Below are positions 48,640 to 61,600 of a stretch of DNA of 64,000 nt, one piece after another. Under the pieces are notes generated by a model that was not told the origin of the DNA, ran no database searches, and saw only the letters and a program-made list of their open reading frames with translations. Both the position numbers and the translations under genes were made by a program. Each line of letters starts with the position of its first letter. Position 1 is the stretch's first letter. The DNA comes from Xiphophorus maculatus (taxonomy: Eukaryota; Chordata; Actinopteri; Cyprinodontiformes; Poeciliidae): NCBI RefSeq assembly GCF_002775205.1, contig NC_036450.1:21144479-21208478 (forward strand). Reading direction: 5' to 3'.

Positions 48640-51600
48640 ATGCCTGTCGGAGCCTTACTCAAGGGGATCATATGGGTAAGAAATATCATATTTATTTTAC
48701 ATATATGCTGCTATTAACTGATCCGATTAATAACGGTGTCGTTCACAGGGACGATGCTTATTGAGAGCTGGATCACTGAGCCGCAAATGCAGACCGAGCT
48801 GGGATTTAAGAAGACATTATGTCGCTCTACCAGGTGTGATAACTAAATACAAATATTTTCATCACTACTAAAATGCACTGTGGATGCATTCTTTTAAGCT
48901 TAAACAGGATTACTATAGCAGAATATATTGCTACATTCCTTAAGTAAAAAAAAAGGCTATTTGGGATTTATTTTGTAGCTTCACTGTTTAAAATGTTTTA
49001 AAATTTGTGTTGGACTTTTAAGGATTTACAGGAATATCCTTCTCCGTGCAGCATGGAATTATATTCATTTTGTCACTTTGCCACTTCAAATCAGGATCCA
49101 TATCTACTACTGCTACTCTTTCGTCAAGGCCATATTTGTTGAGTACACAATGAATAATTGTCCTGTCAACAGATTTTATCTCCTAAGCTGTGGATCTCTG
49201 CTTCTCTGAAAATGCTTTTTGAGATTCATTAAACAATCATTTATTTAAGTAGATTTTATTCGAGGGTATTAAAGTAAAGTAGGTGAACACATTTGCACAC
49301 TAGACTTTTGAGATGCCTTTTCTGGTCGAATATTTTTTTTCACAAAACAAAGCCCAACTAAATACGTTGACATCTTGTGTCTGTAATGTTATAAAATGAG
49401 AAGTTCGGGAGTTGAAAATACATTTGCAAGGCATTCAAGGCATTCATGCAAATACCTCATTTTTTTTTAGACATTTTACAATTTTTTTTTCTTCCAGTAA
49501 GTTATGATGTACACAATAAGCAATTAACCTCCAGTTATTTTGGTGCATTTATGACAAACTAATTCATTTTGTTTCAAACACTCAGCATTTACCTTCTTGC
49601 TAACTGTCACAGATGATATCAAATCTCTACGGGCTGTACTCAACCCCGACATTTCCAAGTAAGGCGTTTTTATTCAGCAGGCTATTTTTATTGGCCATTT
49701 GCTACACGTTCTACTAGAAGATCGGTGTTAAGGTGCGCTGTGTTTCTGCAGGATCCGAAACATCGGCATCATGGCTCACATCGACGCAGGAAAGACGACC
49801 ACAACAGAGAGGATGTTGTACTACTCTGGCTATACGAGGGCATTAGGAGGTGCGTGTCAGACACAGACAGCGGCGTGTGGACGTCTGTTTTCCATGGTTT
49901 GAACTGTTGCCGCTTTTGTGTCTGTCAGACGTGGACGACGGGGACACGGTCACGGATTTCATGGCTCAAGAGAGGGAACGTGGCATCACCATCCAGTCGG
50001 CAGCAGTCACGTTTGATTGGAAAAGCCATCGCATAAACCTCATAGATACCCCAGGTAAATAAATAAATAAATAAAAGCTTTTTAAAGCTAAAATATTAAA
50101 ATGAAAGTGTAAAGGAGCGTAGAGTTTGTGTGTTTGCAGGACATGTTGACTTCACTCTGGAGGTGGAACGGGCGCTTCGTGTTCTTGATGGGGCTGTTGC
50201 CGTGTTTGATTCGTCTGCTGGCGTCGAGGTTGGCAAAGCAGATATTTTTAAAAATTATTTTTAAAATCAATTTTCCCCATGTAGTTTGCAACTTCCGCCG
50301 CCTTTGAAAACCCTAACAGGCCCAGACTCTGACCGTGTGGAGGCAAGCAGAGAAGCACCATATACCCTGTGTTTGTTTCCTGAATAAGATGGACAAACCT
50401 ACAGCAGAGTAAGTGACTTAGACATCTTGTCTTCTGCAAACTGTGAGTTTATTTTAGATGATATTAAAAATGGAGCTATATTTTATTTAATTTTTTTTAC
50501 AGCCTAAATTTCTCAATGGAGAGCATAAGACTGAAACTGAAAGCCAGTCCAGTCCTTCTGCAGGTACATCTGTACATCAACATTCTCTCTAAATTGTTCA
50601 TTTTTACTGAATAAATCCCTTTTATTTCCAATTGTTGTCTTCAGCTGCAACATAAACATCTCTGTAAATAAATATGAGGGGGTTTTTTGTGAGCTTCTCC
50701 CAAATCCATCCCTGTCTAGATACCAATTGGCAGCGGTAAGAATTTCACAGGGGTGGTGGACTTGTTGACCAATCAGAAGCTCATATGGAACCTGACATCG
50801 ACACGAGACGATGGACGAACATTTGAAGCCAAACCTCTCGGCCAATCCGAAGATCCAGAACTCCTGGAAGCAGCCAGTGAGGCCAGGGCGGCACTCATTG
50901 AGCAGGTACACATCCTGACATTTGCAGCAACAACTAACTTTTAAAAAAGAGCGGGGTTTGATGAGCTTATTTTTATCTTGTCTGAATCCCAGGTGGCTGA
51001 TCTGGACGATGAATTTGCTGAGCTGCTGCTAACGGATTTTAGCGACAATTTTGAGGCCGTTCCCGCAAAAAAAGCAAGTCTTCCATTGCGCTGACCTAAA
51101 ATAGGACTTTGTGTTCAGATGTAATAATACTTTACAAACTTACCTGTGTTAAATCTGATATTCCAGCTACAGGAAGCTGTGCGGCGCGTGACCCTGGCCC
51201 GGAAAGGCGTCCCGGTGCTGTGCGGGAGCTCTCTGAAAAACAAAGGCGTTCAGCCTCTTTTAGACGCCATCACTGCTTACCTGCCTGCTCCTAATGAACG
51301 GCACCATGACCTGGTGTGAGTGACCGCTGAAACCTTTTTTTCAGTCATTTTATCTATTAAACAGATGTCAAATTATATGTAGAACCTTATTGTTGTTGTG
51401 TCCCCTTTGGAAAAGATATGGAAAATGCTAAGGGCAGGAAATATTTGATTGGAAAAGTGTTATACTGAAAATCTAACATTTTGTTTTAGTTTATTTATTG
51501 AAAATCATGAAGAAATATCACGGTAAGAATAGTTCCTCTCCAAAATACAAAAAAGAACAAGAAAACATCCAATTAAGTGTGGCAGATAATATTCTGAATG

Positions 51601-54600
51601 TCTTTGTGGTGGACTACAAGAAAATAATTTCCTTCTTTGCAAAAAGCTAAAACAGCCACAGCTAGCAGGCATCTGATGGTGTAAGAAGAAATCTTTCTCT
51701 TTTTGTGCATCCATTTCCTTTATTGCCAATTACAAAAAATAGCTGTTGTTATAGAATATAGATATTGTGGAGGACATTAAAAAATGATTTGGGTGCCAAT
51801 AGAGGGTCATTAAAGAGAAAAATGTTTTCACAATAACACAGCTAGCGTATATATTTGCTTATTTTTCATAAATATCAAATTTGGTAGCTGTTAAAATATA
51901 AATCAATGCATGAAATGTACAAAAAGGTAATATTTTGATGCCTGAACTTAACTTTAATTTGTTTGTGTTGTGAAAAATGAATGATCAAAGTGTTTTTACC
52001 TCCAGCTAAAACCAAGTAGAGGTTTGGTTTTAGCTCGCTATTTGGCTATTAGCCTGAAGCTAACATGCACTGCTGTCGATAAAACACACAAATTACAACT
52101 TTCATGTATAAATATTTCATTCTATTGTATTTTTCATACATCAGTACGATTCCTTTAGGAACATACATTTTAAATTTATTTCTAAGTAAAATGTTAAGCA
52201 TATTTTAAGGGTAATTGTTCATATTTTTGAATAATTTTTTGTTGCATCAATGTAAATATTCACCAGATCTGAATAAACTTTCTACTATGCATCATCGTTA
52301 ATAATTTAATTATATAAAAAATTCTTAAGTGATATTGTGCACATATTTTTTTGGAGTGGCTCTGATGGTTTTATCTTAAAGAATTGATTTACTTTATTTA
52401 CTTAATCTAAAAGTGGGTGCTGAATTCTTAATTTGTTATGGAAATTGCAGACTTTCAAATAACACGTTATTGTTTTTAATGAAAATTGTTTGTCTGTGTT
52501 CGACCAGCAGACGGTGGTACAAAGACGACCTGTGCGCCTTGGCCTTTAAGGTTCTCCACGACAAGCAGCGCGGTCCGCTGGTGTTCCTCAGGATCTACTC
52601 TGGAACTCTGAAAGCACAGACGGCCGTCCACAGCATAAACCGGAACAGCACGTATGTCGTTTCCAACCCAGCAGTCGCGGCGTCGCTTATTCTTACGATG
52701 CGGAGTGATAGAAGTGTTCCGCTTGCAGGGAGAGGATGAGCCGACTGCTGGTGCCGTTCGCTGACCAGCACGTCGAAATCCCCTCCATGAGTGCGGGGAA
52801 CATCGCCCTGACCGTAGGACTGAAGCAGGTGACCCGTTTACCCCCCACGCCTTTTTACGAATATTAAGAGTTTGCTCATGTTTTTCTGCGCTTTCACGTC
52901 AGACGGTCACGGGAGACACCATCGTTTCCTCCAAGGCGTCCGCGGCCGCCGCTGCTCGTCGAGCGCAGAGCGACGGCGGGACGGGGACAAAGCGTGGAGA
53001 CCATGCCGACATCGGCATCGTCCTGTCTGGAGTGGAAGTCCCTGATCCCGTCTTCTTCTGCACCATAGAACCCCCCACCATGGCCAAGCAGGCAGGTCGG
53101 TGCTAGAGGCAACAATCACGCGATTACTTTTCTTTTTTTCCTGAATTATTGAAATATTATCACAAATTCCCTCGATCTTGCCCTAAATGCAACAATACAT
53201 TTTTAAAATAGTGTATTATTTTAATGAAAATTAAACATGACATATGTTTACAAAGCATTAGTCTGATATTAATATTTGCTATTATTTAGCTTTTTGGGAC
53301 AAAATTACTTTCTTGGTCTATAAAATGTTTTTAGTTTGTTCCCAGCAACAATTTTCTTTTAAAGCCTCTGCTGTTTTCAGCCAGTCAGTCAGTGAAAAGT
53401 CGCTGGATGTTTGTGGCCCTGACCTGCTTTGACATAAAAATAAAACAAACCAAAAAGGCTAATAAAAGAAAACTGATTTGTGTTGCAACAAAAACTCTCA
53501 TCCCAAAGTTTATTTTTTTCCACGTCACAATTCTTGCACCGCTTTGCGTTTGAAATCCCACCAAATAACTTAAATATGTATTCCTGTAAAGTGACAAAAT
53601 TTTAGTACAGTGTTTATCTTCACTCCTGAAAATTTTCCAGCCTTTCAAACTTTCTTTCTTCACTAAAAGATCTGGAGAATGCACTCAACTGCCTGCAGAG
53701 AGAAGACCCCAGCCTGAAAGTCAGAGTTGACCCCGATTCTGGTCAGGTAATAGCATTTTTGGGATCAGCTAGAGCTTCGTCCAGAGCACAGCGCGTTAAC
53801 TTTAAATGTCCCGTTTTCCTTCGGTGCTAAGACCATCCTGTGCGGGATGGGAGAGCTGCACATCGACATCGTCCACGACCGAATCAGACGAGAATACGGC
53901 ATCGAGACTCACCTCGGGCCGCTGCAGGTGGCATACAGAGAAACTATCCTTCAGGAAGCCTCCACTGCAGGTACGCCGCTGTAACGTTAATTTCTGGAAA
54001 GCTGAAAATCTAATGATCCGCCTTTTTTTTTAGACACACTGGACCGAACCATAGGAGACAGAAGGCATTTTGCGTCGGTCAAGCTGACGGTCAGACCGGT
54101 GGACTTCGCCTCGTGTGAAGTAGCATTTACAGAAGAACTACAAGTGCAGATCCAGCCAGAAATAAAAGAGGCTGTGGAAAACGGAGTGCACAGCTCATAC
54201 CTGCAAGGTAAAAGAAGCTTTAAAAATTCTTTGTTATTCCTAAACATGAAACATCACAACACCAAGGCAAAGGTTAGTATTAAAAATTTTCAACAAAATG
54301 AGAAAAATAATCCAAATTCAGGATGTTTGCACTCGCTGGATGAGGTAGCTTTTTGTTAAAGTTCTGGAAACTGAAACCTATCTTCTTTTTTTTTTTTTAC
54401 CCCCATTCATTTTCTTTTATTCACTCAATAATAAATATGAATGGTTCACGTAATAACTAAAAAAATATGATGAATGAAAAAGGAGCAGAAAAAATGATAA
54501 ACTTATATCACATGAAAAGAAATTAGCTATTTAAAGACTATTATAGACGTATTTCAAATACACAAAAATAAAACCAGCATATTCAAAGCGATTCACCATC

Positions 54601-55220
54601 AGGGTGTTCGATTCCCCCCCCCCCAGGCCCGCTGCTGGGTTACCCCGTCTGGGGCGTCTCCTCTCTGATCCACAGCATTTCCGTGGAACCGGGGACGTCT
54701 CCAGCCATGGTGTCGGCCTGCGTGTCCCGTTGCATGCTGAAGGTAGACCTAGAATGTTTGTTCACGTTAAAAAGCGCAGAACGTTGGACGGCATCGCCTT
54801 AACGGTGTGGCTTTGGGAACCCAGGCCCTGAGGCTGGCAGGGGGACAGGTCCTGGAGCCCGTCATGTCCCTGGAGGTCACCGTCGGGGAGGAGCACCTCA
54901 GCTCGGTGCTGGGGGACCTGGCCCAAAGACGGGGGACCATCAGAGAGATCCAGAGTCGCCATGACAACAAGGTGCTGCTGGCAACTGTGCCCCTGGCTGA
55001 AATGATGGTGAGATTCGGCATGACTTAAATGATATATCTGCCTCTACTCTCTGAAAGTCATTTAATGATTTAATCTTCTAACACGTTAAAGGGCTATTCC
55101 ACGGTCCTGCGAACTGTGACCTCTGGGAACGCCACTTTCTCAATGGAGCTGGACGCCTACGAAGCCATGAACCCCCACGACCAGAGCACACTTCTTAAAA
55201 GAATGTCTGGTCTGATGTGA
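48640..55220 (+). CDS. gfm2: Ribosome-releasing factor 2, mitochondrial (EF-G2)
   Basis: Coding exons: 48640-48675, 48749-48833, 49613-49658, 49752-49849, 49929-50054, 50140-50228, 50320-50408, 50503-50563, 50720-50905, 50993-51073, 51167-51315, 52511-52651, 52729-52828, 52903-53095, 53670-53746, 53832-53970, 54034-54207, 54627-54742, 54825-55007, 55092-55220. They sum to 765 residues (human 779). EF-G2mt is a GTPase that splits mitochondrial ribosomes with RRF after termination. Visible are an Arg-rich N terminus likely to be a mitochondrial presequence, G1 [12 protein letters not shown] (64-75), G2 [13 protein letters not shown]3 DTPGHVDF (128-135), G4 NKMDK (182-186) and G5 SSLKNKG, then EF-G domains II-V ending [20 protein letters not shown]. 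Intron 10 begins GC rather than GT. The exon 12 acceptor is a tandem CAGCAG. The alignment fixes the second CAG. Confidence 0.95.
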
Positions 55221-55377
55221 TCACACATTTTTACAGTTTTCTCCACATGGACAAAAAACAACAAAAAAGCCATTTATTATGGTAAATATTGAGATTACAT
55301 TGAAAGAGGACAATGTCATGCTCCTATTATGCTGCTAAATGAATCCGCGGCCGCTGTATTTCTGTATAGTTCTTGCT

Positions 55378-55383
55378 AATAAA
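55378..55383 (+). promoter_or_regulatory. Poly(A) signal, GFM2
   Basis: AATAAA 158 bp after the GFM2 stop. Confidence 0.65.
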
Positions 55384-55422
55384 AACCAAAACAAAAACAC
55401 AGAAGCAATTACAATTTCAAGA

Positions 55423-55428
55423 TTTATT
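55423..55428 (-). promoter_or_regulatory. Poly(A) signal, HEXB
   Basis: AATAAA on the - strand, 225 bp past the HEXB stop. It lies only 40 bp from the opposing GFM2 signal, so the two 3' ends are close or overlapping. Confidence 0.6.
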
Positions 55429-55652
55429 GAAATCTTTAGAAACATTCGCACCAACAAAAACAAAAGCATATAGAAAAAAAATCATTCATATCGACATAGA
55501 ACATAGGATTTGAGAGTCGCATTCAATTCGTACAGTGACAGCTCTGAAGAAGAAGCTCCTCAGTTGATTCCCCAGTACTACAAACCAAGCATAAAGGTTC
55601 ATTGTCAGTGCATGTGCTTCCCTTTTCGGTTCCCAGACCAGCCCGTCAGCGC

Positions 55653-58600
55653 TCAGACGCCTTTATATTCATGCAGGCAGAAGCTGGGAGACAGCGGCTC
55701 AGCTGGTATCCCACGCCTTACAGAAAAGAGGAAAAAAAAAAATTCCTCATATCTCTTGTAACCTTACTATCCTTAACGGACAGTAATAATATCTTTTACG
55801 TACTTTAACGGTTTCTCGATACTTACTCTACCAAGCGACAGCGGTGAAGAGAAAGTCTGCTGTAGGCGTCGCCGGTGTCTGTGACCTCTTTAGCGCTCCA
55901 CAGCCGCTCTGCTACAGCACTGGCTCGAGGCCTAAGAAAATATAAAATAGCATTCTGATATTATTTGTGCTTACAGTGCTTGGGGAAAAAAAAAAAAAAA
56001 GTGCCCATCCCTAATTAACACCTCTTGAACTTTTTCACACCATGTCATAGTACAACCAGAATCCTTCCTGTTTGGCAGACAGGATTTTGATACAGACCAA
56101 CAATAACATGGTTCACAATTGTTAAGAAGGAAAAGTCTGAAAAATGTGATATACATTACATATTAAGTCTCAGTTCAACCAAGTGCCTACATATCCAGTA
56201 CAATTTAAAAACCATGTATGTTTTTCTTGTTGTTTTACAATTATGCACTACTTTGTGTTGATCCCTTAACACAACAAAAATACACTAAAGAAGTTTGTGC
56301 CTATAAACATGACAAAAAGTGAAAAAAACAAAAAAACATCTTTAAAATAAGCCAAGACAGACGTATTTTACCAGAGTCTCGGCGTCAGATTCGTAGCGTC
56401 CACGTACTCTCCCCACAGACAGGCCTCTCCACCAATCACAAGCTTCTTTTGTTCTTCAGTTCCTGTTTTTTTTTTTAAAAGCATATTTTCAGTAAATTCA
56501 GCTTCCTTTTCATAAAGCACAATTTCCTGCTCTCTATTCAACAGGCTTACAAAAGTTTGCACAGGAGTGACAACACTGGGACATGTCAGTTTTAGTTTAA
56601 GGATTTTGCTTCATTTTAGCCAAACGCCAGCTTAATAGTAAAGCAGGGCAAGTGTAGTAGTGCTGATCATAATCAACGCATTCCCCGTGTTTCATACAGT
56701 CTAGTGACACAAATCCATGCAAATGTATTCTATCTAAATATTGTCAAACATTCCTGGTTCTTGTGTTTTGGCTCCTATTGAAAGAAATCTGAGCCAGAAT
56801 TTTCTCGCCAACTGTTGAAACTCAAAGTCTTCAATCTAGTTTTTCTCAAAACGTTTGTACATGACACTGTTTAAATTGTTAACACTTTGATTTTTTTAAA
56901 ATGATTTTAACACTTGAAAAGGTAACATCTCAGTGCGAGAAAACATTTCTCTCGCCGAGGAATTTTCATTTTTACTTATCAAACTGACAGTTTGTTAAGC
57001 AATGAGCTGTGCTCCATTTACCTTTGCCCAGCTCTATCTTAGGAGCGGTTGATTCATAAATTTTTTCTGTAAACAAGCCTGATCCATTAACCTTTGCATG
57101 CTGAGTCACGTTCAAGTCAGCGAAGAGTCTCGAAACTGGAAAAACCTTTTGACTTTTAGACGTTTGCAGCAATAAAACTTCTTATGTTACGGGACTGTTG
57201 AAGTACATGACTTGGTTACAGACTAGCCTGTGGTGTTTAGTAAATAAAGTCCCTGGGGCGTTAGCCAATCGCTGCTTTTCTAACTTCCTGCAGATGCTAG
57301 CTGTGTGGCAATGCTAGAGCTAGCTTCTAAGTGCAGGAACAAGACAGTTGCAACCAGGTGAGGCGTAACTAGACAAAACGGGAAGGTTTTCAAGCAACAA
57401 GTAGATAAATAAAAATATATATATATTTATATCATGTGGACACCAACCCTGAAAATCTTGCGGGTCGGCTTTGTAAAAGCCCGGCCAGTCCTGGCCGTAG
57501 GCGATACGGTTCAGGTACCAGGGAGCGGACAGCAGGGTCTTGTACCCTGCCAACGTAATTCTTGCCATCTCAGACTGGTATGCCTCCTGGGTTCCTTTCC
57601 AAATGTGGATTAGTGTGTCTGGTTTCAGCTACAGAGCACACACACACCCACACCCCCACACAGACACACACACAGAGAGGGAGACAGATTGAAATAATAA
57701 ACCACAAGTAGAAAGTGTGCATTTCCTAAATGCAAGTGTGAATGCTCAATGCTTTTGGTGAAAATGGCAAAAGCGTTTGAAGTCGACCTGAGACATGAAC
57801 TGTGAAACACAACCACATTTTATATTGTAGTTCTCAATTCTGCCACAAGTCGTAGCCGTTTCCCCCATTTCTATGGGGTGAAAAATTCATAAAAGGCTGA
57901 ATATTATAAAAAGTATGAAGGTTATGAATACCAAGAGATACAGCCGGCATTAGGAGAGCAAGCTGAATAGTATAAAAGTTGAATGGTGAAAATAGCACAA
58001 AGTATGCAGGCGAAGAAGCACGGCAAAAAAAAAAGAGCAACCAGAATATTAAAAATAATAATAAAGGGAAACAGGAACTCCTGCCTACAGCATTCACACT
58101 AATAACAGACACAATAAGTTTTTACATCTCCTCATAGTGGTCCCTCCGAAACATCCCAGAATCTAGAAAGGTTCTGAGCACCTTTTGTCAGATGACAGAT
58201 GTTATCTGGTTTGATCTGATCATTGTGAAACCACAGATTGAAGTCGACCAGTCGGGTGAAATGCGCAAATAAAGAAGCAAACCCACCAACCACACTGCCC
58301 TGTGTTGACACACTGACTTTTGTTGTCACAACTGTGCAGTTTCTTTAAATTTAAGCCTGTTGAACAAAAACGAGCTGAAAAGTGATCCCCCACCCTCAAT
58401 CATGAGATGATTGGGGAAAAAAAGAGAAAAGAAATAATCACAATCTTTATCTTCATCATCATTATTTTTATTAACTACTGAAACTGACCGTTGAAATTGA
58501 GCGGCTCAACATTGTAGTACTTCAGCCAGTCCTGTCCCACGCTAATATAATCTAAGTACCATGGGGCAGAGAGGATGGTGGTGTATCCCGCTGCTGTCAC

Positions 58601-61600
58601 TTTGCTCATCTCTGAGTTAGTCCCACTGCCGATCCACACGTGCACTACCGTGTTGGGCTTCAGCTGCAATGGTTACAAGTCAAACTCGTGTCTTTAACTC
58701 GCATACAGAAAACATAGCTTAAAAAGAAAGAAGGTAACCAGTTGGAGGGGAAAAAAATAAAGAAATTGAAGATTTCCAGGTGATTGTTGTTTTTTTCTAC
58801 TTACTGTAAAAAAAAATATTGCCAGTAGAGACTCTTGTTTTATCCGAGTCCAACTGCTTTTGAGCAGCTACATAGAAATTTGAATCAATACCCAAATATT
58901 TCCAGAATGAACTGTAGCTGAGCTTAGTACAGAAGTTACTAAGAAGCCACGTTTTGTCCAGCTTCCCAAAATGACAGAAAAACAGCAATAAGTTATTTTT
59001 TGTTTTGTTTTTTGTACAAGATACCAAATCATCAAATCTGTCTTAAATTGACACAAACTGCTTAGGCTGTAAAAAAGAAATTATAAAAATGCTCCCATTT
59101 ACATCTGCAGCAGAAAAATGCTAGTACTAGCACTCTGTTTTGATAGGACTTGTTGATACTGCAGCACAAAATTTCGACACGGCTCCAGGTGATTGTAAGA
59201 ATGTTGCCATTGGCGGACCAAACCAACACCTGGGATTGGGTGGGACAACATTAAACGGCAACAACTTAGAAGCATCTGCAGAGTCCATATCAATAAACTT
59301 TTTCTAAATTAGTCAATAAAACCAGAGTTAAAAACAACAGATTGCGGTTTAACAATCATTTTACACTATTTTAAGTAGCACATTTTGCATTCACTTTACA
59401 AAAATAAGGAAAATAGAGGATACCTTAACTCCATTGTCAAAGACCTCCTGCCAGATGATGTAGCCTTTATTGGTAGCAGCGACAATGTCCAGAAGTCTAT
59501 TACATGAAAAAAAAGAGTCAATCAATCAATAACAAGAAATAAATGAATATTTTTTTAAAAAGAAACTAAAATAAGATGCACACTTTTGGATGTAGAAGGA
59601 CTCCAGTTTCCTGTAGTCCTGCCCAAAGCCTTGCTGCTCCATGAACTTCTGAATGTCTGGATTGGACTGCCTGTAAAGATAATAAATAAGTAAATAACAG
59701 CCGCTAACATCTCTCTGGTCTATTAGACAGATCAGGGCTCCTCACCAGCACGCGAAGGACACCTCATCACCTCCCAGGTGAACGTAAGCATCGGGGAAAA
59801 CTTCACTGATCTCTTTGAAGAACTGCGTCATGAAGTCGTAGGTGGAGTTGAGGATGGGGTTCACCGGTCCGAAGGTGCCAGAGGGCTTCGAGCCGGAGTA
59901 GCAAGGCGTGAGCAGGTCAGTTTGACCTGAGAATATGAAGGCGGACATCAGGAGAATGCGGAAGCTGAAACTAAATGTGGACGGCAACAACTAGAGAACT
60001 CACCTTTACCCCAAGACTGCGTGTGTCCTGGGGTGTCGAACTCGGAGACGACCCTTATGCCTCTGAGGCGGGCGAACTCAATCACCATTTTCACATCTGC
60101 GGGCGTGTACACGTGGGTGTACGGGTGGTAAGCGCCCTGTCAACATTGTGATGGGATACATTTATGTCAACACAGGGACATGAAACATTTGGGTCAGCGC
60201 AGATAATAAGTTTGTTCTAGAACCTTTTGGCTCAAGTTTGGGAACGTCCGGCTCAAGTAGGGAAAGGACGGATCATCGACGATGTGCCAGTGGAAGACGT
60301 TGAATTTATTCATCGCCATGATTTCCTGCAGGGTGAAGTAAAGCGGAATATATCTTTAAAAAGTTAAGATAAATTAACTACTTGGTACATAAGCAGGTGG
60401 TTTATGTACCAGATTTGTCAGGATGACTTTAATTGGAAGGAAATGCCGCGACGTGTCCAGCAAGACGCCGCGGTGAGCAAATCTTGGGAAGTCACTGATG
60501 ACCGTCGAATTGATGGTTTTCTGGAAAAAAGTTGCAGAAACAAACATGAACCGCAGCTTAAACACTTGTGTTGGGAAACGATTCACTAACAAGGAGCGAG
60601 ACACAATTCATCCGTCTCACTTACAGTTCCATACTCGTCCTCCACGATCAACTGGCTGAAAGTCTCCAGACCTCAAAAAGGAGAAGAAGACATAAAATAC
60701 ATATTTCCAAGCAAGTTCAACCCCATCTGGAAAACCCCTTCTGTTTGGCTGTGAATACTTTTGCAAAGCACTGAGAATTGCTTTAAACGAAACAGAGAGA
60801 AAAGAATCAGAGTCCGGTCAAAGTTCATTTAAAAATGTCACGTACATCTTATGTCACGAGAGATAAGATCTAATTTTAATTTTGTTATGTCCTGCGACCT
60901 CACAATAGAGAGAGAGAAAAAAAGTAATGTACTTGTCATTTGATGATGATTTAAAACCAGGCACATGGGTAAATAAACTCCTACCATGCAGGGCTCCCCA
61001 GACCTTTGGTGCTTTCAGGACAGCGAACGGCTGATCCACGGTCAGCTCATCTGCAGAAACAAACAGTCGTAGTATGACCTGACAAAGCTTTCCAGGAGGT
61101 TAAATCAGGACTGTAAGCCATGAAGCGTTTGGTCTGGGTTAATTCTTTAATTTGCTTTCCAGGTAATCTTTACTTCCTCCTTCCCATCATGAGTAGGATT
61201 GCTGTTCTTGGAAAAGGATTCAAGCAACCTATTCACCAAGTAAAGCACATCTTTTTTGTCCAGCTCTTTACAAATTCATCTTTAATCAAATATTAGATCA
61301 AATGGAGCCAAATCGCTCACTGAAAAATGTCACCATGGCGACTGTTTAACGTTTCTTCAGATAAGATTATCCAAGTGTGTCATGCTGACTATTAACATGT
61401 GACCCGTTTCCCTGATGGTAGTCTTCCCCACGCTTCATTAGTCAACTTTTGTCGCTACAATGGGGTCAGCTCCACGAAAATATTTTCATGATCCCACATT
61501 ACTAGAAAGCAGAAGAGATCAAGTCAATAATAATGATTTTTTAACATTTTTTACTTTTTATTGCAGAAGCACAATATCAGGGCGAAAAACAAAAATTTCA

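Noticed and set aside
51061-51090. Frameshift or sequencing error in GFM2 at the AAAAAAAGCAAGT site
   Set aside because: A GC-AG intron explains it fully, with the frame and the conserved protein intact.
57448-57628. Exon 11a as a pseudo-exon or HEXA retrocopy
   Set aside because: It has correct acceptor and donor, matching phases, no stop, and all active-site residues. It is a single exon, not a processed cDNA. I keep it as a real alternative exon pending RNA evidence.
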